Below are positions 16,028 to 23,689 of a DNA stretch of 39,708 nt, in pieces; position 1 is the first letter of the stretch, and each line of letters begins with the position of its first letter. Below the pieces are notes generated by a model, which saw nothing but the letters and a program-made list of their open reading frames with translations, was not told the DNA's origin and did no database searches. Both the position numbers and the translations under genes were made by a program. This stretch comes from Thalassovita mangrovi (GTDB taxonomy: Bacteria; Pseudomonadota; Alphaproteobacteria; Rhodobacterales; Rhodobacteraceae), in the NCBI RefSeq assembly GCF_009857745.1, contig NZ_WWEN01000013.1:1-39708 (forward strand). The letters are read 5' to 3'.

Positions 16028-19000
16028 CTAATGGAAATCCCGGCTGGGAAACAGCCGCTTGGCCTGCTCCCTGGGATGCCGGGCGCGGGGCGGGGGGCTG
16101 GAACGCCGGGGGGCGTCGTCGGCCTGCGGTTGGGTGATGCCGATGGCATCGTCCAGCGGGTGACCCAGCTCGCTCAGCTGGTGTGACATGTCCTCGATCT
16201 GCTGCGCGATCAGGTGCACGACGATGCCTTCGCGTTGTAAATGCCCGCTCACCCGCAACAGCCGCCCGCCCATGACGGCGCGCCGGAACTGCTGGTAAAC
16301 CTTGGGCCAGACGATCACGTTGGCGACGCCGGTTTCATCCTCCAGCGTCAGGAAGATCACCCCCGACGCCGTGCCCGGGCGCTGGCGGGTGATGACGAGG
16401 CCGCAAACCGTCGTGGGTTTCAGCGGCGCCGTGGGCAGCTTGTCATGGCACGTCAGGCCGGGGAGCGAGGGGCGCAGCAACTCCATCGGATGGGCCCGCA
16501 GGGTCAGCCGCATCGACACGTAATCCTCGACCACCTCCTCGCCCAGATGCATGGCGGGCAGCTCGACGCCCGGTTCGCGGATGCCTTCGCCGTCGATGGG
16601 ATCGTTGAACAGCGGCAGCGGGGTCTTGCCGCGAATGGCCTTCACCTGCCACAGCGCATCGCGCCGTGTCAGGCCGAGATCGGCAAAGGCATCCGCCTCG
16701 GCCAGCTTTTCCAGCACCGCGGGCGCTACCCCGGCGCGCAGCCAGACCGCTTCGGGATCGCGATAGCCATTGCCGCGCGCCGCGACGATCCAGCCGGCGT
16801 CTTCTTCCCGGAACCCCTTGATCTGGCGAAACCCCAGCCGCAGGGCCAGCGCCCCATCGGCGCGGCGTTCCAGCCTGTTGTCCCAGCCGCTGCCGTTGAC
16901 GCAGACCGGGCGCAGTTCGACCCCGTGTTCGCGCGCATCGCGGACGATCTGGGCCGGGGCGTAGAACCCCATCGGCTGCGAATTCAGCAGGGCGCAGGCG
17001 AAAATGGCGGGGTGGTGGCATTTCAACCAGGACGACACATAGGTCAGCAGCGCGAAGGCCGCCGCGTGGCTTTCGGGGAAGCCGTATTCGCCGAAGCCCT
17101 CGATCTGGGAAAAGCAGCGGTCGGCGAATTCGGGGGAATAGCCGCGTTCCAGCATGCCGCGGGTGAAGCGGTCGCGGAAGGTGCCGATGGTGCCCATCTT
17201 GCGGAACGTGGCCAGCGAACGGCGCAGCCGGTCTGCCTCTTCCGGGGTGAAGCCGGCGGCGACCACGGCGATCTGCATCGCCTGTTCCTGGAACAGCGGC
17301 ACGCCCAGCGTCTTGCCCAGCACCGCCTTCAGTTCCTCCGAAGGGTATTCGACCGCTTCGCGGCCCTGGCGGCGGTTGATATAGGGATGCACCATGCCGC
17401 CCTGGATCGGGCCGGGGCGCACGATGGCGACCTCGATGACCAGATCGTAGAACCGGCGCGGCCGCATCCGCGGCAGGAAATTCATCTGCGCCCGGCTTTC
17501 CACCTGGAACACCCCCACCGCATCGGCGCGGCACAGCATGTCATAGGTCGCTTCGTCCTCCTGCGGGACCGTGGCGATGCTCAGGTCCCGGCGCTCATGC
17601 TGCGCGATCAGGTCGAAGGCCTTGCGGATGCAGGTCAGCATGCCGAGGCTCAGGATATCGACCTTGAGGATGCCCAGGGCGTCGATGTCATCCTTGTCCC
17701 ATTCGATGATCGTGCGATCCTCCATCGCGGCGTTTTCGATCGGGCAGAGTTCATCAAGCCGCCCCCGGGTGATGATGAAGCCGCCGACATGCTGCGACAG
17801 GTGCCGGGGAAAGCCGATGATGTCCTCGATCAGCCGGATGGTCCGGGCCAGGCGGCGGTCGTCCGGGTTCAGCCCCAGTTCGCGCATCCGCCCGGGATCG
17901 GCGCCGCGATTGGACATGCCCCAGATCTGGCCGGACAGGGCGGCGGTCACGTCCTGGCTCAGCCCCATGACCTTGCCGACCTCGCGGATCGCGGCGCGGG
18001 CGCGGAAATGGATGACCGTCGCGCACAGCCCGGCCCGGTGGCGGCCGTAGCGCTGGTAAATCCACTGGATCACCTCTTCGCGCCTCTCGTGTTCGAAATC
18101 CACGTCGATATCCGGCGGCTCGCCCCGGTATTTCGACACGAAGCGTTCGAACACCATGGTGATCTGATCGGGGCCGACATCGGTGATGCCCAGCAGGTAG
18201 CACAGGATGGAATTGGCCGCCGATCCGCGCCCCTGGCACAGGATGCCGATCGAGCGGGCGTATTGAACGATGTCATGGACGGTGAGGAAATAGGCCGGGA
18301 AGCCCAGCTCGGCGACGAGGCCCAGTTCCTTGTCCATCAGCGCGTGAACCCTTGGCGGCGCGCCGTCCGGGTAGCGCCGCTTCAGCCCCTCGTGCGCCAG
18401 CCGTTCCAGCCGTTTTTGCGGGGTTTCGTCCCCGGCGACCTCGTCGGGGTATTCGTAGCTGAGTTCGCTCAGGCAGAACGAACAGCGCGCCGCGATCTCC
18501 AGCGTCCGGCGCAGGGCGGCGGGGTGGGCGTGAAACACCCGCATCATGTCGTAATGCCCCTTCAGGCGGCGTTCGCCATTGGCCAGCGCTTTGGTGCCGA
18601 TCTCGTCGATGGTGATATGTTCGCGCATGCAGGTCAGAACGTCGGCCAGTTCCTTGCGCCCGCCCCGGTGCATCAGCACATCGCCCACCGCGACCATCGG
18701 CGCAGACACGCGGTAGGCCAGCCCGGCGCAGGCGGCGAGATGGGCCTGATCGGACCCGTCATAGCGTGGTGCGGCGCCGAGGAAGACATGGCCGGGAAAG
18801 CGGCGCTGGACGCGCCGGATATCGGCGGCCAGCGCGCCCAGATCCCCCCGGGCCAGCGCGATCAGGATCATGCCGGTGCCGTTTTCCAGCAGGTCCTGCA
18901 GGTCCAGCAGGCAGCCGCCCTTTTCCGCCCGACGCTTGCCCAGGGTCAGCAGCCGGGTCAGCCGCTGATAGGCGGCCCGGTCGCGCGGCAGCGCCAGCCA

Positions 19001-19252
19001 TTCGACCGCGCTGTCGTGCAGCACCAGGCGGCAACCGGTGATCAGCTTGGGCAGGGGGGCGTTTTCAGGGGCCTCGCGGCGCAGTTCCTTCAGCGCCGAA
19101 TAGGCCCGCACGACACCGGCCAGCGAATTGCGGTCGGTGATGGCGATGGCCGCCAGCCCGAGTTCCGCCGCGCGGGTCACCATTTCCTCGGGGTGCGACG
19201 CGCCGGTGAGGAAGGTGAAATTGGTGGTCACGCAAAGCTCGGCATAGCTCAT
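16028..19252 (-). CDS. dnaE2: error-prone DNA polymerase DnaE2 (ImuC)
   Basis: This 1074-residue C-family polymerase is the catalytic subunit of the SOS mutasome. The PHP domain begins at YAELCVTTNFTFLTGASHPEE (about 3-23). The polymerase active site includes PDIDVDFEHERR (about 380-391) with its three aspartates. Fingers and helix-hairpin regions follow, with FGEYGFPESHAAAFALLTY typical of DnaE2, and an OB domain at about 945-1015 (TVCGLVITRQRP...VANVIVWPKVYQQF). It ends in the characteristic basic tail closing with PSRDFH. It lacks the long C-terminal extension of replicative DnaE. ATG 19252 overlaps the imuB stop by 4 bases, so the cassette imuA-imuB-dnaE2 is one operon. It makes damage-tolerant, mutagenic synthesis possible together with ImuA and ImuB. 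Confidence 0.95.
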   Translation of the reverse strand: MSYAELCVTTNFTFLTGASHPEEMVTRAAELGLAAIAITDRNSLAGVVRAYSALKELRREAPENAPLPKLITGCRLVLHDSAVEWLALPRDRAAYQRLTRLLTLGKRRAEKGGCLLDLQDLLENGTGMILIALARGDLGALAADIRRVQRRFPGHVFLGAAPRYDGSDQAHLAACAGLAYRVSAPMVAVGDVLMHRGGRKELADVLTCMREHITIDEIGTKALANGERRLKGHYDMMRVFHAHPAALRRTLEIAARCSFCLSELSYEYPDEVAGDETPQKRLERLAHEGLKRRYPDGAPPRVHALMDKELGLVAELGFPAYFLTVHDIVQYARSIGILCQGRGSAANSILCYLLGITDVGPDQITMVFERFVSKYRGEPPDIDVDFEHERREEVIQWIYQRYGRHRAGLCATVIHFRARAAIREVGKVMGLSQDVTAALSGQIWGMSNRGADPGRMRELGLNPDDRRLARTIRLIEDIIGFPRHLSQHVGGFIITRGRLDELCPIENAAMEDRTIIEWDKDDIDALGILKVDILSLGMLTCIRKAFDLIAQHERRDLSIATVPQEDEATYDMLCRADAVGVFQVESRAQMNFLPRMRPRRFYDLVIEVAIVRPGPIQGGMVHPYINRRQGREAVEYPSEELKAVLGKTLGVPLFQEQAMQIAVVAAGFTPEEADRLRRSLATFRKMGTIGTFRDRFTRGMLERGYSPEFADRCFSQIEGFGEYGFPESHAAAFALLTYVSSWLKCHHPAIFACALLNSQPMGFYAPAQIVRDAREHGVELRPVCVNGSGWDNRLERRADGALALRLGFRQIKGFREEDAGWIVAARGNGYRDPEAVWLRAGVAPAVLEKLAEADAFADLGLTRRDALWQVKAIRGKTPLPLFNDPIDGEGIREPGVELPAMHLGEEVVEDYVSMRLTLRAHPMELLRPSLPGLTCHDKLPTAPLKPTTVCGLVITRQRPGTASGVIFLTLEDETGVANVIVWPKVYQQFRRAVMGGRLLRVSGHLQREGIVVHLIAQQIEDMSHQLSELGHPLDDAIGITQPQADDAPRRSSPPPRARHPREQAKRLFPSRDFH

Positions 19253-20727
19253 GCGAATTCCCCCTGCACGAACCAGCCCGGGTCCTGCGGCGTGTAATAC
19301 AGCCAGAGCCGCCGGCCCTGCCGGGTTTCCACCTGCCAGTAATCGCGCAGCCCCGAACGCCAGTTGTCATCGTCCAGCCACCATTCCGGCGCGATCCGTT
19401 CCGGCCCGGTGGCGCGGGCGGTGGTCAGCGACATCCGCCGCCAGCGGAATTGCCCTGGCGGCCGCGCCCCCGCCGCCGCGATCGGTTCCGGCGGGAACAG
19501 CCGCAGCGGCCGCGGCCGCAGGGCGACCCAAGGCCCGGCCGGTTCGCAATAGGCCGCCGGGGCGATCAGGAAACTGCGTTCGGGGATATGGCTGTCGGCG
19601 GGCAGGAAGCGCTGGATATTGTCGATCCCGATCCGGGTGCCGAGGCGGGAAATCAGGTCGTCCAGCCGGTCCTTGCCGTCGGAGGACACATGGCTGATCT
19701 GGCGCACCGGCAGGGGTTCGACCCGGGTGGCTTCCAGCCGGACCTGATCGATGCCGAAACCGGCCCCCACCTCGCGCAGGCCGGTTTCGAACAGCGGCAG
19801 GATACGCTGCGGGTCGCGCAGCGGGCGGGCAAGGCGCAGTTCCACTTCCTGCGGTTCCTGATCGACCCGGCGCAGGGTCAGGCACAGGCTGCGCGCGCCG
19901 GCCTCCTGCGCCTTCAGCTTGCCGCAAAGCTGATCGAGAAGCCGCGCCGCCGCCGCCATCACGTCGCCCTGCAGGCCGATCGGTTCGGGCAGGGTGATCC
20001 GCACGCCGTAATGCGGCGGATCGGCCAGCGGGGTGATTTGCTCGGGCTGCCGGCCAAGCGCCTGATCCAGCCGCATCAGCAACCCCGGCCCGAATCGGCG
20101 GGTCAGCGGCGCGCGCGCCGCCGCCGCCAGATCGGAAATCCGGCGCAGCCCCAGCCGTTGCAGCGCGGTGAGCGTCTTGTCGTCGAGCCGCAGCGCGGCC
20201 ACCGGCAGCGGCCCCAACGTCTCAAGAGGCTGGCCCGGCGCGGCCACCCCTTCGCCGAAACGGGCCAGCGCCCAGGCCGCCCCGCGCGTGTCGCCCAGCC
20301 CGATCCGCACCGCGAACCCGGCCCGGGTCAGCCGCTGGCGCATATCGGCAAGCATCAGCGCCTCGCCACCGAACAGATGCGCCGCCCCGCTGATGTCCAG
20401 AACCAGCCCATCATCGCCCTCAAGCCCGACCCAGGGGCAATAGCGCGTGGCCCAGCGGCGCAGCACCTGCAGGAACTGCTGATCCCCCTGCGGGTCGGCG
20501 GCGCGGCTTTGCAGGTCGGGGCAGAAGATGCGCGCCTCGGACAGCGACATGCCGCGCTGCAGGCCCTGCCGTTCGGCCGCCGCGTTGAGGCAGTGAATCC
20601 GGTTTGCGTTGTTTTGTCTGAGCGTCACCGCGCAGGGCCCGGCCAGCGGCTGCGCGCGCAGCATCCGGTCACTTGCCAGCCGGGGAAACCATGCGGAGAC
20701 GACGCGACGCTGTATCCCATCGAACAT
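19249..20727 (-). CDS. imuB: ImuB, catalytically dead Y-family polymerase homologue
   Basis: This 492-residue protein is the adaptor of the mutasome. It has the Y-family layout (N-terminal RRVVSAWFPRLASDRMLR, palm around YCPWVGLEGDDGLVLDISGAAHLFGG, then thumb and little-finger regions). The first metal-binding aspartate expected in active enzymes (DxDxFFA motif) is replaced by the SAWFPRLAS sequence, so it should not polymerise, as known for ImuB. The C-terminal region has LYYTPQDPGWFVQGEFA. It overlaps imuA by up to 59 bases; the conserved N-terminus shows a start no later than about 20703, so the overlap is real, and it overlaps dnaE2 by 4. It bridges DnaE2, ImuA and the beta clamp. Confidence 0.92.
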   Translation of the reverse strand: MFDGIQRRVVSAWFPRLASDRMLRAQPLAGPCAVTLRQNNANRIHCLNAAAERQGLQRGMSLSEARIFCPDLQSRAADPQGDQQFLQVLRRWATRYCPWVGLEGDDGLVLDISGAAHLFGGEALMLADMRQRLTRAGFAVRIGLGDTRGAAWALARFGEGVAAPGQPLETLGPLPVAALRLDDKTLTALQRLGLRRISDLAAAARAPLTRRFGPGLLMRLDQALGRQPEQITPLADPPHYGVRITLPEPIGLQGDVMAAAARLLDQLCGKLKAQEAGARSLCLTLRRVDQEPQEVELRLARPLRDPQRILPLFETGLREVGAGFGIDQVRLEATRVEPLPVRQISHVSSDGKDRLDDLISRLGTRIGIDNIQRFLPADSHIPERSFLIAPAAYCEPAGPWVALRPRPLRLFPPEPIAAAGARPPGQFRWRRMSLTTARATGPERIAPEWWLDDDNWRSGLRDYWQVETRQGRRLWLYYTPQDPGWFVQGEFA

Positions 20728-21235
20728 GCCAGGCCCCCAATGTTCCCGATTTGTTCTTTATAAGGTCCCAGCGTTGCAGAGTCGAGTCGCCCGGATCGAA
20801 GACGGGATCAAAAACCGGCGCGCACTGCCAGCGGGTTTCCGCCGCGTTGCTGCCCATCCCGTCGGAAATCAGGCACAGCCCGGTCGACTGCCCCGCCTGC
20901 GCCGCCAGCTGCAACCGCCGCCCCGGCGTCAGGCCAAGCGGCTGGCCCAGTTCGATCACGACCAGCGGCAGGGCGCCGTCGCGCAGGGCTTCTTCCATCA
21001 CGGCAAGCCCGTCGGCCTGGGTCTTCACCTGCGCCACCAGCAGCGTCGAGGGATCGAAATACGGGCTCAGCCCGACGGGGTTCGGCATCTCGCCGCGCCA
21101 CCCCTCGCGCACCCATAACAGCCCCGCCCCCGCCTGCGCGGCGGTCACGGCGGCGAAACTGACCGCGGCGGGTCCAAGGACCTCATGCACACGGGCCTTG
21201 CGCAGGGGGAAGGATGAGAACAGATCGGCAGACAT
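20669..21235 (-). CDS. imuA: ImuA, mutasome accessory protein (SulA/RecA-like fold)
   Basis: This 188-residue protein starts the imuA-imuB-dnaE2 operon. FPLRKARVHEVLGPAAVSFAAVTAAQAG near the N-terminus and the later LVVIELGQPLGLTPGRRLQLAAQAG match ImuA proteins of alphaproteobacteria; there is no intact Walker A. I chose ATG 21235: the alternative in-frame ATG 21247 lies inside the LexA box at 21242-21256. This start implies a very short leader. Its last 20 codons overlap imuB. In Caulobacter and mycobacterial relatives this class is needed for DnaE2-dependent mutagenesis after DNA damage. Confidence 0.88.
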   Translation of the reverse strand: MSADLFSSFPLRKARVHEVLGPAAVSFAAVTAAQAGAGLLWVREGWRGEMPNPVGLSPYFDPSTLLVAQVKTQADGLAVMEEALRDGALPLVVIELGQPLGLTPGRRLQLAAQAGQSTGLCLISDGMGSNAAETRWQCAPVFDPVFDPGDSTLQRWDLIKNKSGTLGAWHVRWDTASRRLRMVSPAGK

Positions 21236-21241
21236 GGTTGA

Positions 21242-21256
21242 GAACATACGGCGAAC
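21242..21256 (-). promoter_or_regulatory. LexA (SOS) box of the imuA operon
   Basis: The - strand reads GTTC-GCCGTAT-GTTC, an exact match to the alphaproteobacterial LexA site GTTC-N7-GTTC. It ends 6 bases upstream of the imuA start and should repress the cassette until RecA-driven LexA cleavage. Confidence 0.88.
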
Positions 21257-21309
21257 ACCATGTGCGGTTCAATCGTTGCTGTTGTTTGCTGTCGGTTTGA
21301 TCTGGCGAG

Positions 21310-21353
21310 GGGCTGGGAGCGGTCATTCGCTGCCAGTCAAAGGAAAGGCAGCT
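21310..21353 (+). repeat. dispersed repeat, copy B
   Basis: GGGCTGGGAGCGGTCATTCG, continuing CTGCC, matches copy A at 15813 in 21 of 25 positions. A second block, GGCAGCTATAGGGCCG, follows. GCTGCC (21329-21334) and GGCAGC can form a hairpin. Same orientation as copy A, at the upstream end of the SOS cassette. Confidence 0.6.
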
Positions 21354-21605
21354 ATAGGGCCGTTCTTCACATTCAGAAATGTCAGGCGGTCCTAGCTTTG
21401 CAAATGTAGCTATTTGAACGTCGCGGTCATTTCCGTTGGAGGTGACGACGGTCTTTTCGCCGTCTTTCATACTGCCGCGACAAGCTTAGGTAGGAAACGG
21501 CGGTTGGGGTCCTGCAACCAACTCTCATTCTTCCGAAATATCGAGGACATGAGAAAATCCGCCCGGGGCTTTCGACGTGTTTGGGCAGGCCGAAGGCCAC
21601 GTGGA

Positions 21606-21645
21606 AAAGAAACAGCCCGCGCGGTGGAGATCACCGCGCGGGCTG
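21606..21645 (-). terminator. strong intrinsic terminator after the VOC gene
   Basis: On the - strand a 14-bp perfect stem (CAGCCCGCGCGGTG at 21645-21632 with its complement at 21626-21613, loop ATCTC) is followed by TTTCTTTTCC. It lies just after the VOC stop and closes the dctQMP-ridA-VOC unit. Confidence 0.9.
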
Positions 21646-21668
21646 CAATCGTTTCGGGGCAGGGCGGG

Positions 21669-22133
21669 TCAGCCCAGTTTCAGACCCGAAGCCGGGTCGG
21701 TGACCTGCTGCAGCTCGACGAAATTGCCGTCGGGGTCCTGGCAGAACACCACGCGGGTCGGGCCCGCGTCGAGCGGGGTGCCGACAAAGGGAACGCCGGC
21801 GGCCGACAGTGTATCAAAGGCGCCTTGCACATCGGCGACGTCGAAACAGATATGGGCGATGCCCTTGTCCGCCAGGGTGGGCGTGCCGTCGCGTTTCGGT
21901 TCCGGCTTGGAATATTCGAAGATTTCCAGGAACGCATTGCCCGCCTTCAGCGTCATGGCGCGGGCACTCGATCCCTTGATGCCGGTGATGCCGGAGGCGA
22001 AGTCGGACATCTCCGACCCTGCTTCCCAACCCATTTCCGACACGGCTTCAAGGCCCAGCAGGTCGCGGTAGAAGCCAAGCGCCCGGTCCATGTCGCCGGT
22101 CACCAGAGAGGGGTGATGGATGCCGTTGATCAT
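21669..22133 (-). CDS. VOC (glyoxalase/dioxygenase-fold) family protein
   Basis: This 154-residue protein has two beta-alpha-beta-beta-beta modules of the vicinal-oxygen-chelate fold. Candidate metal ligands are in the expected places: His6 or His7 (GIHHPSLVT), Glu70 (AFLEIFEY), His94 (GIAHICFDV) and Glu140 (NFVELQQ). The C-terminal FCQDPDGNFVELQQ is a hallmark. Glyoxalase I, methylmalonyl-CoA epimerase and lactoylglutathione-lyase-like enzymes share this pattern, so the reaction cannot be fixed. It starts 4 bases after the RidA-family stop, so the two are co-transcribed. A role in handling a reactive carbonyl from the pathway next door is inference. Confidence 0.85.
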   Translation of the reverse strand: MINGIHHPSLVTGDMDRALGFYRDLLGLEAVSEMGWEAGSEMSDFASGITGIKGSSARAMTLKAGNAFLEIFEYSKPEPKRDGTPTLADKGIAHICFDVADVQGAFDTLSAAGVPFVGTPLDAGPTRVVFCQDPDGNFVELQQVTDPASGLKLG

Positions 22134-22137
22134 GCCG

Positions 22138-22533
22138 TCACTCCGCCGCGGTGGCTTCGATTTCGACCATCAGGTCGGGGTGGAACAGCGCGGTGGTGCC
22201 CACCAGGGTGGAGGCCGGGCGGCAATCGGCGGCGTTGATACGGCCGAGCACTTCACCCCAGTTGACCAGCGCGGCGTTCACGTCGGTGGCGAATACGCGG
22301 ATGCGCACGATGTTCGACAGGTCCATGCCTGCCTTTTTCAGGACGGCTTCGATATTGTCTATGGCTTGGGTGATCTGGGTGCCCATGTCGCCGGGTGCCT
22401 GCGGCGCACCGTCGGGGCCGGTGGCGCATTGGCCGGACACTTCGATGATGCGTTTCGGGGCGGTCACTTCGATACCGTGCGAAAAGCCGAAGTCGTCCTG
22501 CCAGTTCCAGGGATTGATTGCGTTCGTGGTCAT
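22138..22533 (-). CDS. RidA (YjgF/YER057c/UK114) family enamine/imine deaminase
   Basis: This 131-residue protein keeps the RidA signature: Arg105 in CRPASTLVG, the arginine that binds the substrate carboxylate, and Glu124 in VEIEATAAE near the end. The upstream EVSGQCATGPDG and NIEAVLKKAGMDLSNIVRIRVF segments also fit. RidA proteins hydrolyse reactive 2-aminoacrylate-type imines to keto acids and ammonia, while Rid subfamilies in catabolic loci do the same for pathway imines. It follows the dctP gene after a terminator and is coupled to the VOC gene. With an imine-forming oxidase encoded nearby, a role in that pathway is plausible but inferred. Confidence 0.88.
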   Translation of the reverse strand: MTTNAINPWNWQDDFGFSHGIEVTAPKRIIEVSGQCATGPDGAPQAPGDMGTQITQAIDNIEAVLKKAGMDLSNIVRIRVFATDVNAALVNWGEVLGRINAADCRPASTLVGTTALFHPDLMVEIEATAAE

Positions 22534-22561
22534 TTGATCTGCTTTCTGTAAGAGGGGTTAG

Positions 22562-22589
22562 AAAAAAGGCGGCCCCGGGGGCCGCCTTT
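22562..22589 (-). terminator. intrinsic terminator between dctP and ridA-family gene
   Basis: On the - strand AAAGGCGGCC (22589-22580) pairs with GGCCGCCTTT (22574-22565) around a CCCGG loop, and the T-run continues to 22562. It follows the dctP stop by 9 bases. Partial readthrough would lower the level of the RidA and VOC genes relative to the transporter. Confidence 0.85.
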
Positions 22590-22598
22590 CTGTCTGGA

Positions 22599-23642
22599 TC
22601 AGTTGCGCGACTGGCCGAGCTCTTCGGCCACCGCGTCCAGTTCCGCGCGGTAGAAGTCCAGCGCGGCCTGGGCATCGACGCCCTTGGTGCCGGCCTTTGC
22701 GACCCATTCCTGCGCCAGCGGTTCCAGCTTCGCATGCAGCTGCGCCAGGCTTTCGCCTTCGATCATGTGCTGGGTCAGCCCGGCCTCGCGCAGTTTCGCA
22801 AGGCTGGCGGTGTTGCGGTCGGCCCAGATCTGGGCAAAGCGCTTGACCATGGCCTCGCCGCTCAGCGCGTCGATGGCGGCCTTGTCTGCGTCGCTGATCT
22901 TGTTCCAGGCGCGGTCGGAGATGACGAGGAACTGGCTCGACGCCGAGAACCCGCCCGGCGCGGTGAAGAAGTTCGGCATATGCTCGGTCATGTTGAAGTC
23001 GATCACCGTGCTGTAGTCCTGGAACATGCCGTCGATGATGCCGCGCGAAATCTGGTCATAGGCTTCGGTCAGCGGCGAGGAAATCGACACCATGCCGAGC
23101 TTGGTGGAAATCTCTTCGACCAGGGTGCCGGGGATGCGGATGCGCAGCCCGTCCAGGTCGTCGAGGGTTTCCGGCCCGGTCTTGGTGAACAGCTGGTAGG
23201 ACCCGGGCACCCACAGGCCCAGCAGATGCGTGCCCTTGTGTTCGTTGGCCCCAGCCATGAACTTTTCATAGGTGCGCCAGTAGGCGACCGAGTTCACCAC
23301 CGCGTTTTCGGCGGTGAAGGGAAGTTCCACGAATTCGGTCAGCGGGAACCGGTCGGGGGAATAGGAATGCACCGCGAAGGCCATGTCGGCGACGCCATTG
23401 CGGACCAGGTCGAAATGCGCGGCGGGGGCGCCGAGGGCCGGCAGGAACTGAATCTTGACGCGGCCTTCGGTGGCTTCTTCGACATCCTTGGCCCAGGGCT
23501 GGAACATGTCGACGGTCAGGGTGTGGGTCGGCGGCACCCAGTTGGAAAAGCGCAGGGTGACGTTTTCGGCCAGGGCCTGACCGCAGGACGCGATCAGCGC
23601 CGCGCCCGCCACGAGGCTTTTCATGCGCAAAGAGAGGGACAT
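22599..23642 (-). CDS. dctP: TRAP transporter substrate-binding protein (DctP)
   Basis: This 347-residue protein is the periplasmic binding subunit of a TRAP importer driven by sodium or proton gradients. It has a signal peptide (MKSLVAGAALIASCGQALA, cleaved near residue 25 before ENVTLRFSNW). The ligand-clamping segment includes LDGLRIRIPGTLVEE, whose Arg usually binds the substrate carboxylate. RFSNWVPPTHTLTVDMF and LGLWVPGSYQLFTKTG belong to the general DctP fold. ATG 23642 is preceded by AGGAGA (- strand). It is third in dctQ-dctM-dctP, as the - strand order shows. The substrate is a small carboxylate; an amino or imino acid derivative is inferred from the enzymes nearby. Confidence 0.92.
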   Translation of the reverse strand: MSLSLRMKSLVAGAALIASCGQALAENVTLRFSNWVPPTHTLTVDMFQPWAKDVEEATEGRVKIQFLPALGAPAAHFDLVRNGVADMAFAVHSYSPDRFPLTEFVELPFTAENAVVNSVAYWRTYEKFMAGANEHKGTHLLGLWVPGSYQLFTKTGPETLDDLDGLRIRIPGTLVEEISTKLGMVSISSPLTEAYDQISRGIIDGMFQDYSTVIDFNMTEHMPNFFTAPGGFSASSQFLVISDRAWNKISDADKAAIDALSGEAMVKRFAQIWADRNTASLAKLREAGLTQHMIEGESLAQLHAKLEPLAQEWVAKAGTKGVDAQAALDFYRAELDAVAEELGQSRN

Positions 23643-23689
23643 AGGGTTCTCCTGTTGGTTGGTCTTATTGGTTGTTGGGTGGAACGGGA

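Larger units (their letters stand above)
21248..21668. other. non-coding stretch between imuA and the VOC gene
   Basis: No gene is supported. It holds the imuA promoter and LexA box at one end, copy B of the dispersed repeat (21310-21353), and the terminator of the VOC gene at 21613-21645. The middle (21400-21600) shows nothing I recognise. Confidence 0.5.

Noticed and set aside
16241-19297. A very long open frame (about 1018 codons) on the + strand opposite dnaE2
   Set aside because: It is antisense to a clear polymerase gene. Its composition (many Ala, Gly, Arg, Gln, His) is what a high-GC third-position bias creates, and no domain is recognisable.
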